Under the pieces are notes generated by a model, which was given only the letters and a program-made list of their open reading frames with translations, had not been told where the DNA came from and did not search any database. This document shows positions 12,094 to 21,785 of a stretch of DNA of 64,000 bases, piece after piece. Numbering within the stretch: the first letter of the stretch is position 1; the number at the start of each line of letters is the position of its first letter. A program made the position numbers and the translations under genes. This DNA comes from Isoetes taiwanensis (taxonomy: Eukaryota; Streptophyta; Lycopodiopsida; Isoetales; Isoetaceae), in contig JAJEKV010000046.1 in the NCBI GenBank assembly GCA_021234155.1, positions 4,380,665 through 4,444,664 on the forward strand. Direction: 5' to 3'.

Positions 12094-12200
12094 GCCATGG
12101 AATTATTGATGACCACTGTAGCAGCATTATTGGGTGTATATACGAGTAGTATGTATATGCAATAATCTTTGCGTACAATACCATCAATAATTACGGTGGG

Positions 12201-12208
12201 TATAAATA
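12201..12208 (+). promoter_or_regulatory. TATA box of member B
   Basis: TATAAATA lies 44 nt upstream of the ATG at 12252. Confidence 0.55.
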
Positions 12209-12251
12209 TATCAAACCAATTTCGTCCATCAAATTTGGCCTTCGTCTAGCC

Positions 12252-12497
12252 ATGTGGTCTCATTCTGGTCATGAACGTGATTCCATCACCTGCAAGATGA
12301 ATCACGAAAACTTCTTGATGCGTGAGCGAGAAATACCCATGGAAGACTGGATGACCACAGTCACTCTAAATCCTCGCCATTATCCTGATCCCTTCGATGT
12401 TATCATCCATCTGATATGGAACAGAGAGCATCAAATGTACATGATAGAGAAGATCGCTGGGGTGCCCGGTGAAAATGACTCAGAAGAGTCCCCCTAA
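12252..12497 (+). CDS. SLDPWL small-protein family, member B
   Basis: An intact 81-codon ORF. It aligns with members A and C through SITC near residue 12-15, a central acidic/Trp segment (EIPMEDWM in place of G-I/V-SLDPWL) and VIIHLIW near residue 50. The C-terminus is acidic (NDSEESP). It is the most diverged of the three. No known domain is recognised. It has a TATA box upstream and two P palindromes about 105-195 bp beyond the stop. Confidence 0.6.
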   Translation: MWSHSGHERDSITCKMNHENFLMREREIPMEDWMTTVTLNPRHYPDPFDVIIHLIWNREHQMYMIEKIAGVPGENDSEESP

Positions 12498-12601
12498 ATG
12501 AACGCTTGTCATCTTCTTGTAATCACACTGTAATCATGTATGAGATAAAGTATTAGTACAACTTGTCTTCTATATGTGCAACTTGTCCAACAGATCCCGT
12601 G

Positions 12602-12691
12602 AAATTGGGCGCCCGCCCACTTTGCCCTAGAATGGTTCCCCTTGAATGCGCATAGTTAATGGTACGCGAAATTGGACGCCCACCCAATTTT
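12602..12691. repeat. palindromic repeats P (2 copies)
   Basis: Copies at 12602-12624 (AAATTGGGCGCC/CGCCCACTTT) and 12669-12691 (AAATTGGACGCC/CACCCAATTT) lie between members B and C. Confidence 0.75.
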
Positions 12692-12765
12692 GCGTATCGC
12701 ATGTATACCGTGATATGGTCGATCGGGGCTAGAAACAATAATTGACATCAATAATTTTTCACCAC

Positions 12766-12773
12766 TATAAAAG
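12766..12773 (+). promoter_or_regulatory. TATA box of member C
   Basis: TATAAAAG lies 31 nt upstream of the ATG at 12797. Confidence 0.6.
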
Positions 12774-12796
12774 CAGCTCCACTGCATTCATCTCTC

Positions 12797-13045
12797 ATGG
12801 CTTCCTTGTCGGATCGTCCGGAGAACATCCGATCCTTCAAGTGCTACTTGAGCTACAACGATATTAACCAGTGCTATATGACTGGTGTTAGTCTTGATCC
12901 ATGGCTCCAGTCCAAAGCAGATGGACCTGCGAGTGCTTGCAGGAAGCTCACTCGTGTTGTGGTCCACCTCATTCGCCTCGATCAGCAGATCTTTGAGTTG
13001 AATGGCACGCCTTGGCGGCGTGACGACGAAAGTGAATCGTTGTAG
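12797..13045 (+). CDS. SLDPWL small-protein family, member C
   Basis: An intact 82-codon ORF. It has FKC at residues 14-16, an S-Y-N-D segment matching the F-D-D of member A, GVSLDPWL at about 30-37 (GISLDPWL in A) and VVVHLIRL near 56. The C-terminus is acidic (DDESESL). The TATA box and short leader fit a compact intronless gene. Similarity among A, B and C is visible by eye over about 60 residues, so they form a tandem family. Function is unknown. Confidence 0.65.
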   Translation: MASLSDRPENIRSFKCYLSYNDINQCYMTGVSLDPWLQSKADGPASACRKLTRVVVHLIRLDQQIFELNGTPWRRDDESESL

Positions 13046-13224
13046 ACTCGGATATGATAATGTACCGGCACAAGGATATAATAATGTTGTAAGGATGTAA
13101 TAAGCATAGTCAATATTATATAATGTAACGCACTGAAAGTAATTCCCCGAGGGTCCGCTCTTTGATCTCCAATTGTTTTCGCACTTCCACTTCACTTCAT
13201 GTTTGATGACGTTTACTCGCTAGT

Positions 13225-13242
13225 AAATTGGCCGCCCAATTT
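13225..13242. repeat. palindromic repeat P
   Basis: AAATTGGCCGCCCAATTT lies 180 bp beyond the stop of member C. A half copy (CAAATTGG) follows near 13281. The remainder of 13243-13519 shows no gene. Confidence 0.75.
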
Positions 13243-13519
13243 GTGGCCGAGGATAGCTTAAGGTGTCAAGTTAATCGTCCCAAATTGGTCGTGAAACAAA
13301 TTAAATTAAAGGTTTTAGTTTTATGGGTAAGCAAATTTAGCCCAATTTGGTTAGCAAAGTAAGCTAGAGAATTTTAAGACAAGGAAATGAGTGCAACGTT
13401 ATCATTTCCCAAAAAAGAAGTAATTACAATTGATCATAACATATTTCACATTTTTGAAATCATAAATCGCTCATTCGCCCTGGAGGCACCTCTTCCTGAA
13501 TGATCCTTCTTTGGGTTCT

Positions 13520-15490
13520 TCATGTTGGGGGAGGTTGTTGTGCTGCCTCTTTGATCTTTTCCATTCTTTGCCTAAAATCTTCGGCCCCCAGTTCCTCATT
13601 CTCCTCATCTGCACCCTGATTATCTTCAGTGTTCGCCACCTCTTCCTCTAGATCTTGACTGTTCAATGTGTTGGGGACCACATCCTCTCCATCCAGATTG
13701 TCCCCTTCCCGTGTTTCCATGACAACGACAGAATCAGGATCTTTAGCAACCTCTTCCTCGAACTTTGAGGTCGCCTCAATAATGTCCACGAGTATTCACC
13801 CAGTCGCCGTCCCCAAAGTGCATTGATGTTGTCTTTTTCTTCTCCTAAATAGTTCCAAATCACGAGAGCCAAGGGCATTTGCCTTTTGAGCTCTACTTGA
13901 ATCGAGCTCTTGTCCTGTCTCAGAATGGATTGCACTTCGTTTATGGTTGTAGAGGAGAACGGACAAGGTGTCGGGGAGGCGGAAGTCGAGGTTGAGGAAC
14001 ATTTCTGGAAGTAGAGGCCTTCTTCTTTCCCTCTTTGATCTTTTGTAGTGCTCGAGCTCTTGATTTTTTTTCGTCTAACATGACATCGAGTTGCTCGAAT
14101 ATCTGTACAAGCTTAATTTCCAGCTTCTCGTCTGTCTCAAAAGACAATGTTTTATAGCCCTCGCGACACCGCAATTTCGGCTTAAAAGCACCACCGGAAA
14201 AGAAGTCGAGAACAGTGCAACCTTCCAACATCAACTTCTGTACTAGATAGGTGCACGTCCTACTTTCCAACTGATTCTGCACGAGTACTCTCCCCCACCT
14301 GCTGCACCCTTGTCGCACCAAGGACGATACAACCAATAAGCTGCAGCGAAAACAAATGTTAGAAACCTTGATAGTCAACAACAAAATTGGGCGGGCGCCC
14401 AATTTAAAATGCATACCTGCTGCACACTCATGATCAGGCAAATTCTTTTCGATGTCCTATTTTTCTCGTAAATGCTTGGGAAACTTAGCATATTGCTTTG
14501 GATGGTCGGAATTGGCGAAGCAAATATTTATTTCCTCTACAAATGGCGGAGCCGCTGCGTCTCTGGCAACATACATTAGCAGGACAAGACATTGCAACTC
14601 TCGAACTCTAGACGTTGAAGCAGTTCTGGCCGGGGGGTCCTGGTATGAACCAACCCAAACACGGCTGCCACCGTCTATTGTCTTCATGGCGGATAGGCAC
14701 TCATTGAGGCGGTCCGGGGTAATAAATATAGCTATCCAGTAAAGCTGCTGGTCCATCATCGTGCTCAGCTGGTCAAGGAATTTTTCATAATCTTCCTTTG
14801 GCCATTTCTTTGTATATCTGAAGTCGCATCCAATGAAGCGGGCAGAAGTGTTTACCACGTCCACGCACAAACCTCGCGGACTAACGTGGAAACACTTGAA
14901 AGGTTTGCCACCCTCCTCGACTGGCCCAAGAAGATATTCGTCTACTTTGCTGTAGAGGGACTCCGGAAAGCTTTCCTTCTCCATCTCTTTGCGTCCTTCC
15001 GCCCATCCACCGATACCATCGGGCGAACATAAGCATCCGGATTCTCTCAGGAATATGGGATGAGCTTTGCCTCAAGGCAGCCATGTCTTGAAAAGGAAGT
15101 TTCTTCACTTCCTTCATGTATCCGACAAGGGCCCGCTCCATTGTTCCAATCTTCTTCAGCTCCGTGGCTCGACTTTCATCATGGTACGCCTCCCAAGATA
15201 ATCCTTGCTTCCCTTCAGAATGTGGTGCCATCCTTGATCTCCTTCAAAGCCTTTTTGCAGATCTAGAGGATGCATGGACTTTAATGGGCGGCGTGAATTG
15301 TTGGTGAAAAGTCTAAGCCTATCTTTCACTTCAATTCTTTCTCCCTCTCGCCCTTCAACCGGTCTTCGCTTGAATAACCGGGCAACCGGTGCACAATGAC
15401 CACGCATTCATTATCAAGATATACAAAGTAGTCGTAGTCACGATAGTTGACTTCTTAATCGTTTGCAGCGCTACAGCTTTCCAATCCTGC
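13520..15490 (-). CDS. possible DNA methyltransferase-like protein, fragmented
   Basis: Long minus-strand coding region in several frames. From the N-terminal side: FVYLDNECVVIVHRLPG at about 15400-15460; an ORF at 14881-15231; the ORF 14457-14984 (FIGCDFRYTKKWPKEDYEKF, WVGSYQDPPART). A 76-bp GT-AG intron follows (14341-14416). After it come aromatic sequence (AYWLYRPWCDKG) and GCTVLDFFSGG with KTLSFETDEKLE (14080-14260). This last part resembles AdoMet motif I and the following acidic-strand motif of amino-methyltransferases. A basic linker and a very acidic tail (13520-13789, DLEEEVANTEDNQGADEENE) complete it. The catalytic DPPY/NPPY is uncertain (DPPA seen). The methyltransferase call is weak. 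Confidence 0.4.
14383..14405. repeat. palindromic repeat P inside an intron
   Basis: AAAATTGGGCGG/GCGCCCAATTT lies wholly inside the 76-bp intron (14341-14416) of the methyltransferase-like gene. This argues that the P unit can be mobile rather than always a 3' signal. Confidence 0.75.
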
Positions 15491-15539
15491 ATGACACAGA
15501 AGGCATTAGATAAGGCCCATACACATCATCTTCATTTTC

Positions 15540-15722
15540 TTGCACTAGCTGTCCCAAATTGCCCGCCCACTTCGCACCAGCCGACATCGAAGTTGAATTG
15601 GGCGGGCGCCAATTTTCGAACGGGTCCCAAATTGGGCGCCAAATTTGCACTGTTTCAGTGGGAAATTGGGCCCAATTTCCAAATGAGTGTCAACAATCTG
15701 AAATTGGGCCGGCGCCCAATTT
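15540..15722. repeat. palindromic repeat cluster P (5 copies)
   Basis: Copies at about 15552, 15597, 15629-15646, 15661-15680 (a perfect 20-bp palindrome, GGAAATTGGGCCCAATTTCC) and 15701-15722 (AAATTGGGCCG/GCGCCCAATTT). The cluster lies between the 3' end of one minus-strand gene and the 5' end of the next. Confidence 0.8.
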
Positions 15723-15814
15723 GGAACTGGTGGATAGCACGAACTGCCAGAAATAATGGTGGTAGTGCACTCACAGAATAAGCTCCACCGACGGAGTGCC
15801 CGCGTTTGCCCTTC

Positions 15815-16130
15815 TTAGGCTTCCCGTAGAATGCCCAATTGGTTTTTGCTGAATTTCTTCAAGAATACTTCTTCGTGTATAGTCTTCTTTGTTATGTCAT
15901 TATTCTCCCCGGCCGAGCATTAACGCATTTTCGATTGCCGGGAGATTTCCCGCCAGGACTCGGCATTTCCTTTTGGCATAGAAAAAAGAATATCGGTTAC
16001 GCCAAGTGCTTCCTTTCAGGAGGCCATGCCAAAGCTTGTGTGACAAGCAGTTGAGCAACCGTGGTCGTATGGTTGCCATTTACAATCCAAAATTATGCAT
16101 TTTGCGGGGTTCTCGCCTTCTTCCACTTAA
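15815..16130 (-). CDS. unrecognised small island protein
   Basis: The minus strand reads KEALGVTDILFSMPKGNAES, WREISRQSKM, then NNDITKKTIHEEVFLKKFS and NQLGILREA, ending at TAA 15815-15817. A stop and a frame change interrupt it near 15925 and 16020. No domain is recognised. The P cluster begins about 95 bp beyond its stop. The start is not determined. Confidence 0.3.
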
Positions 16131-16189
16131 TTGCTCGCCTGCATGCGTGGATCGAGCGGCCGCGACACATCGATGGGGAGGGTGCATCG

Positions 16190-17377
16190 ATGGCTGATAA
16201 GCGATTCGTAGAGAGTGTCCAAATGCTCACGGACTTATGACCCTACAAGTCATATTTGCGGGGCTTTATGCATCTTGAACACATCGACTTCAATTTCAAG
16301 CCCACCCCCGAGGGTAGATTCTCTCCCCTCGTGCTTGATGCTTGCTATGGCGCCTGTGACAACTCATATGTCCGCTTATGTGGACGCCGCCACCGGATGG
16401 AGTGAACTTCACGATCGGCCGGCTAGACTCCCGTTCTTCGATGAAGAAGCGGATACAAAGACTCCTCTCCAGAACTATTTGGGCTCTGCGGTGAGATGCC
16501 CGGCCATGCCTCTTGGGACGGACCACCTAAATCTTTTACTGGCGCTTAGAGGGTTCCTCTTCGACGACCGGGTCCTCTTACGCACTCACCTCAAGCGACC
16601 TTGCTATTCTCGATATTCCACGAATACAAGTTTAGGGGCAGCTCTTACGGGGGAATAGGCTGTGAAAGGGTGTCCTCGCCTTCTTTTCGATGTATCTGTC
16701 TCCATGGTATTTGGCGCGGGCTTATCTTTGTCTCACCCTTCTTGTATCTAGACTTAGGCCACTTACTATCGTGATACTTTAGGTTGGTTCTTGCCCCGAT
16801 ACTCCATGAACAATTGCTTTCGATCTGCTTGTGTTCTAATATCCATATCCCTTTGCGGCGGCGTAGTAGCCATCAAGATATCGGGTTCTTGATTTGATGC
16901 CCGAAAGCTCTAAACTTTCATATGAGTCTAGCGCCCATCCTTTATGAGCGCAAGAATGTGGGCTTTCCTTTATACTTTATGCTCATCATACATGGCTCGT
17001 ACCTAGAAAGTGGAACTTTATAACGGAAAGTCCGATCTACGGTGTCTTCAACATCGATGAGGAAGTCATCGTTGTTCTCGGCGAGACCTCCATGTCGATG
17101 GACGATACCCGCCGAAGTTCATTTTTCCCCGCCCCTCTCTTGCCAAAGAAAAGCAAAAGATCCTTGAGATGGTTTGTCCGGGACCCGGGATGAATATTCT
17201 CTATCTCTATGCACCGGACCCAATCCTCAAAAGAACCGTCAAAACTTCATGGGGCACTACCGGATGCCAAAGAAAGTTCTTTCTCTTCTTCGTTCTTGCA
17301 TCCTCTCTTGCAATAGCCTCTCGCAAATTTGGGTGAGGGACAGGGAACCCGAAAGTACCGCTTTATTAGCGCCATAA
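16190..17377 (+). CDS. unrecognised island protein, frameshifted
   Basis: Starts at the ATG at 16190 (MADKRFVESVQMLTDL) and continues, after frame changes, with FMHLEHIDFNFKPTPEGRFS, PLVLDACYGACDNSYVRLCG, and later ILEMVCPGPGMNILYLYAPD (17160-17225). It ends near TAA 17375-17377. It needs several frame changes over about 390 codons. No domain is recognised. P palindromes start about 80 bp downstream of the stop. Confidence 0.35.
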
Positions 17378-17418
17378 TAATTCTCAAGTAGAACGGAAAA
17401 TACGCATTTAGTACTTGG

Positions 17419-17701
17419 GAGACTTGGGGCTGAAGAAACGGTTGTATCATAGAGGCCAAATTGGGCACCAATTTGGCTCGGATCCACCGACGCCAAATTG
17501 GGCGCCGCCCAATTACTGCCGCTCAACTCATGGTGAGACTTGGGGCTGAGGAGGCGGTTTGCATCATAGAGGCCAAATTGGCCGCCCAATTTGGCCGGAT
17601 CAAGACACCAAATTGGGCCCGCCCAATTTACTCCTCGCCCAAGTCTACCATCCAAGGAAGTTGTGCTCTCCTTAAGAGTAAATTGGGCGTCCGCCCAATT
17701 T
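17419..17701. repeat. 117-bp tandem repeat carrying P palindromes
   Basis: Two units begin GAGACTTGGGGCTGA near 17419 and 17536 and share GTATCATAGAGGCCAAATTG-like sequence. Each carries two P palindromes: 17456-17476 and 17495-17514, then 17571-17596 and 17610-17629. A fifth lies at 17680-17701 (AAATTGGGCGT/CCGCCCAATTT). Confidence 0.8.
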
Positions 17702-17719
17702 GGTGTGAGCGAGAAGTTC

Positions 17720-18417
17720 GCTCTACTGCCCTTGAGCATAGTTAAGATACCCATCTTGATGGAAGGGTAGCCCAGCCCAATTTCCTCTAAGCAAATGTGG
17801 GATACTCAATCAGGCAGGCGCTCAAGTTTATATTTACACAGTAGTTCAGCTTACCTTTGCCTCCTCGTGGTGGGCTTTAGATGCCATCAACGCTAAGATT
17901 CCCTTCTTTGTCTGAGGGTTCAGGCGATAGGACAATGAATCGCAGAAAGGCGCCAAGGATGGCGACAAGCGCCGAGAAACACAAAGCGTCAAGTGCCGGA
18001 TCCGGCCGCATACCTGGTTCGGGGAGTTTAGTGCGGCGACAGGATAGGGATGAGAATGACTTTCCTGGGTAAAAAATATGAAGGCGACAGTGTTAAGCGG
18101 AGCAGAAAGCGCCAAGGAAGCACAGAATTTTCTAAAACTGCAGTCGAGGAGAATGAGGGGAATTTAAAGGGTTATGGACGTTTCATGAGCCGAAGACAAG
18201 TGTCGTGCATGTGAGAGTTTGGACTTTGCAAATAAAAATGGACCGTTGATGGGTTCGAGCGTGAGGAATTAATTGTGGACCTTATTAATAATTGCACGAA
18301 GATTTTAAATTTCAAATCTGTCATTTAAAGCCCGCCCAAATTAAATTCGCGTCATGCACGTGTCGCACGTGTTTTAGGCGGGAAGTTGTGTTTAAAAGTT
18401 CCGGGCCGGACATATTA
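17720..18417. other. no gene resolved
   Basis: Overlapping ORFs on both strands (17846-18115 minus, 17881-18072 plus) give no domain. A further P half-site lies near 18332. Confidence 0.25.
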
Positions 18418-18489
18418 CTTCGAAATTAGGGGGGACATTTAACTTTCAAAATAGGGGGGAAATTACATTCAAATTTTGGGGGGAATTTG
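18418..18489. repeat. three G-run repeats of about 24 bp
   Basis: Three units of the form TTYRAAATTAGGGGGGAAATT occur in tandem, each with a run of 6 G preceded by A/T-rich sequence. Confidence 0.6.
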
Positions 18490-18689
18490 TGTTTAAATGT
18501 AAATGCGCTTCAGACCTATTGTTTTTCTGGCACTGCTCCGTTTGGCTACTATCTTTTCTTCAAGACGCAAACATCTTCAGCGCTTCATACTCATGGCCAC
18601 GAAATCTCCAAAGGTTTGTGCTGCTCCTCAGTTTTATTCGCCGTAGCTCGATGTGTAATTGCTGCAAATGTAATCTGAAGGGATGTAAT

Positions 18690-18815
18690 CATTCACACCT
18701 TTCCATTCACGGCTGTTCATTCGCACCTCTTCAAGCACGACTCTTCATGCACACCTCTTCATTCACGCCTGTTCATTCACACCTCTTCATTCACGCCTTT
18801 TCGATGGCGCCTGTT
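18690..18815 (+). repeat. 14-bp minisatellite, 9 units
   Basis: Unit consensus CATTCACRCCTSTT, nine consecutive 14-bp units, with units 4, 5 and 9 the most diverged. The period is not a multiple of three, so it is not an in-frame protein repeat. Confidence 0.9.
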
Positions 18816-19136
18816 GACTTCCTAAGGCGGGAGATAGATATCCTGCCTGTTGACATTTACATAAACTCTAAGTTTCGATGCAGTCCTTCCTTTTCCTGAA
18901 ATTGGTGTGCGTGGAATTGTGTACTCTTTGTTTTCTCCATGGTCGTTTCTTTGCCCCGTGAATTACCCCGATAAGTCCACCCTTGTTTGTAGTCGAGGCC
19001 CTTCCAATGCTTTCGATTGTATTTGTTTTGGTAGCTCAATGATGGATTCCACTTAGGTGTGCGGTCCAACCCTCCCCTTTTCGGTCGTAGGGGTTCTTTT
19101 TTAATGTACTTTTCGCTTCGGTTTCATTACTGAAAG

Positions 19137-19375
19137 GGACAAATTGGTGGTCGCCCAGATTGTCCCCTTTTGTGTAGATGACCGAATAGGTGAAATTGGC
19201 GGTGGGCACCCGTATCTCAAGTTGTGCCTATTGTGCCTATTCTCAAGTTGTCTTTCGAATGTGTTTTGTCTATGGCATGACTAAATTGGGGCGAGTCTCT
19301 GCCTACTCTGATCTTCTACAACCACGACCAAATTGGGCATTAGGGCGGATTTGGGGTCTGAAAATGGCCCTTATC
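19137..19375. repeat. decayed P repeats and a segment shared with 42.1 kb
   Basis: AAATTGG half-sites occur near 19141, 19195, 19282 and 19330. Sequence at 19333-19370 (ATTAGGGCGGATTTGGGGTC then TGAAAATGGCC) occurs inverted at about 42100-42135. No gene is supportable in 18820-20019. Confidence 0.55.
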
Positions 19376-20019
19376 TTGGGCTAAAGATTTCCACGTCAGA
19401 TTCGCCAGGACCAATCAGGTTTGGCGCCTTTTTACGAAAAGTCGATGTACTTGGCGGGTAGAAGGATGAGCGAGGCTTACTTGGCATCCACATGGCGTAT
19501 TTTCATAGGGGATGCACAGCTTTTATTGCAACCATTTTAATGGCCCGTATTTTTTGGGAGTCGCTTCGCCGCCCAAAATAATGGTGACTTTGACCGCCTA
19601 CTGTCAGCGTCACCAACTCCCTTGTCAAATTTTGGCGCCAAAACTCTTGTCACTCGGCCAGCCTCTCGTGCATCCTCTCGCCTTCCTCCTCATCACGCAA
19701 TCCATGTCTCCTGTAATTTACGTGTTCTTGCCCCATTTGAACTTCCAAGGTCAAGAAGTGGGAGGTTTTGTCTCAATAGGTTAGGTGGGTGAGTATCCGC
19801 CATCATCAGGGAGGCGACATAGAGTTAGCGACAAAGGCGATCAGGACGATGCGGACACATTGGATAGGTAGGATAAAAGAGTTCAAGTTGAATTCTAGCG
19901 TAGGAAAGTGGAAAGTATAACAATACGACATGCATATACCCCCTCGATATGGCCAAAGAGCTAATCTCCACCAAAAGCGACTTCCCAAAATTGCCCGCAA
20001 ATGGTAACCACCTTAAGCG

Positions 20020-20087
20020 GATCACCACGCCGGGGTTAGCCGTCGACTACTTAAGCTGCGTGAGAGATAGTTTCGCGTCGTGTGATC
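20020..20087. repeat. hairpin unit H1
   Basis: Left arm GATCACCACGCCG and right arm CGCGTCGTGTGATC flank a loop of about 40 nt. It has the same arms as units at 31.5-36.9 kb. Confidence 0.7.
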
Positions 20088-20129
20088 TTCTTATCTTTCA
20101 TTTCTTTCGTTGACACGCGTGTTTACAAA

Positions 20130-21001
20130 ACAAATTTATTGTGCGGGTTTATGTTTATCGGACGTCGTGGATGTCATTCCTACCGAAAGTATTAGTAGTG
20201 TACTTGTGTGTATCACATAGACATCGGAATTGTCCTTTTCAAGGTATGGATGCCGTGACCTTGCGGGGTATAGGCATCTGGTTTTCTGGACATGATTATA
20301 ACGTAAAGGTCGGGGAAACCGAGCTTGAGGCCGGTTGAATTGCCCCCTTTAAGTGAACTTTGTAAGCCACAGACTAATGAGAACAATGTAATTGCAATGA
20401 AGAAATGCATGGCTGACGAGGTGCAAGCGGGAATGTCTGAAAACGGAGGCGTGAGGATGAGTTTCAAAATCTTCACACCATTTGAGGTATTTGCTAACAT
20501 ATTCCAGATGGCGCGGGAAGTTCGAAAAGCTCCGAAGACATATACGTGCTTTCTCCCCTGGCCGATTTTGTGGATGGCTTATTTTGGTTCCGACCTGGGA
20601 TGTTCGATTCCACGAATCATCCGGTCAACTAACAGAGGTCCGCGTAGTTAAGTCCTCCTTTAAGTTCAGATACTTTCTTCCAAAACAATATTTATACGTT
20701 AATTGTCAACTAGAACGAAGGAAACAGAAAAAGAGAGGTTGCACAACTTTTTGGGAGCCGTTTGAGGACCATAATAGACACCCGTGCGGTGGATATTCGA
20801 GTATGGAGAGGGGAGGAAGTCATTTATACGGCCACCATGGAAAAGCGAATGGCCATTATCGAGCTAAGAGTGCTAATGGAGACAGAGGAAATTGCTGACG
20901 ACTTCCATTATTTTATTGATGGCATTAGGGTTGGTTACAGGCAAGAGGGAAATGTAAAGTTTAGTGAGTTCGCGATCAACAAGAAATTGTCTATCGGCTA
21001 G
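20130..21001 (+). CDS. unrecognised island protein, frameshifted
   Basis: The plus strand reads GMDAVTLRGIGIWFSGHDYN near 20250, then ELPPLSELCKPQTNENNVIA, FKIFTPFEVFANIFQMAREV, and VDIRVWRGEEVIYTATMEKR with MAIIELRVLMETEEIADDFH (20790-20910). It ends at TAG 20999-21001. Three frames are needed. No domain is recognised. The H3 gene begins 210 bp downstream on the same strand. Confidence 0.4.
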
Positions 21002-21185
21002 CGCTTTGAATCTCGGTTTTTTATTTGTGTTTTTGTCTGATGTTTTTTTAGGGTTCCGTATTTTGTCCGATATTTTTTTAGGGTTCCGTACAATTATTTA
21101 AAAACGTTACCATCACATTTTACTTTAACTTCTGTTTTTTACTATTTATCTCCTGCCAGTTGTCTATTTTTGTCAGTGTTCGTAG

Positions 21186-21192
21186 TATAAAG
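21186..21192 (+). promoter_or_regulatory. TATA box of H3-like gene
   Basis: TATAAAG lies 27 nt upstream of the MARTKQ start codon. Confidence 0.55.
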
Positions 21193-21212
21193 CGTCATCC
21201 GGCCGAGAAGCC

Positions 21213-21785
21213 ATGGCAAGAACTAAGCAACCGCAAGGATCCATCCAGTGGTGTAAGGCCAGGTGATTACATTAGTCCGCCTTCTTCCGACTCTGAAGTC
21301 TCGATAGAGATTCTCCTCCTCCCACCATGCCTACCGTAAGACCCTAAAAGAAATCCGCATGACGCAGATCAAGGGAGAAGCAGCCCCCGAGTAAGTAGGG
21401 AGGTGCACTCCGGTTCGAGACGAGGATGAAAATGTGAGAGACCGGGCGAAAGCGTAATATGATGCCGGATTAATTATTGGGCAGCCGCTTCTTTTCCTCA
21501 AGCCCTCCTCCTGCTCTCCCGTGGAGGTGCCGTGACCTTCAAATCGAGGGGAGGAGGCCCAACGCCGTAAAGGGAAGGCGCACCAGAATGTGAGGAGACG
21601 GCCGGAAGAGTCGGCCGAGGAAACAGCCTGCAGATCGGGTGGAGGAGGCTACGGAAGAGTCGGCCGAGCAACAGCTCCAAATGCCGGGGTGGGTGAGGGT
21701 AGAGGCCGGAAGACGAAGCCCGGTATTAAAAGCAAGCGAGATTAAGAAGTATCGAAGAGCACCGAGATGGTCATTCCGCGTCCCC
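21213..21785 (+). pseudogene. divergent histone H3 (CENH3-like), 5' half
   Basis: The ATG at 21213 opens with MARTKQ, the invariant H3 N-terminus. It is followed, after a likely miscall, by RKDPSSGVRPGDYISPPSSD instead of the usual H3 tail. The tail runs about 170 codons through several frame breaks. It ends in the alpha-N region of the H3 fold: KPGIK, then SEIKKYRR, then STEMVIPR (21710-21785), equivalent to H3 [22 protein letters not shown]. The reading stops exactly where the gypsy LTR starts, and the next residues ([10 protein letters not shown]) resume at 31060. The tail is far longer than the roughly 40 residues of canonical H3. Confidence 0.7.

Noticed and set aside
18857-19069. Minus-strand 70-codon basic ORF (WNPSLSYQNKYNRKHWKG)
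   Set aside because: Interesting composition but no homologue, promoter or conserved partner visible; not enough to call a gene.
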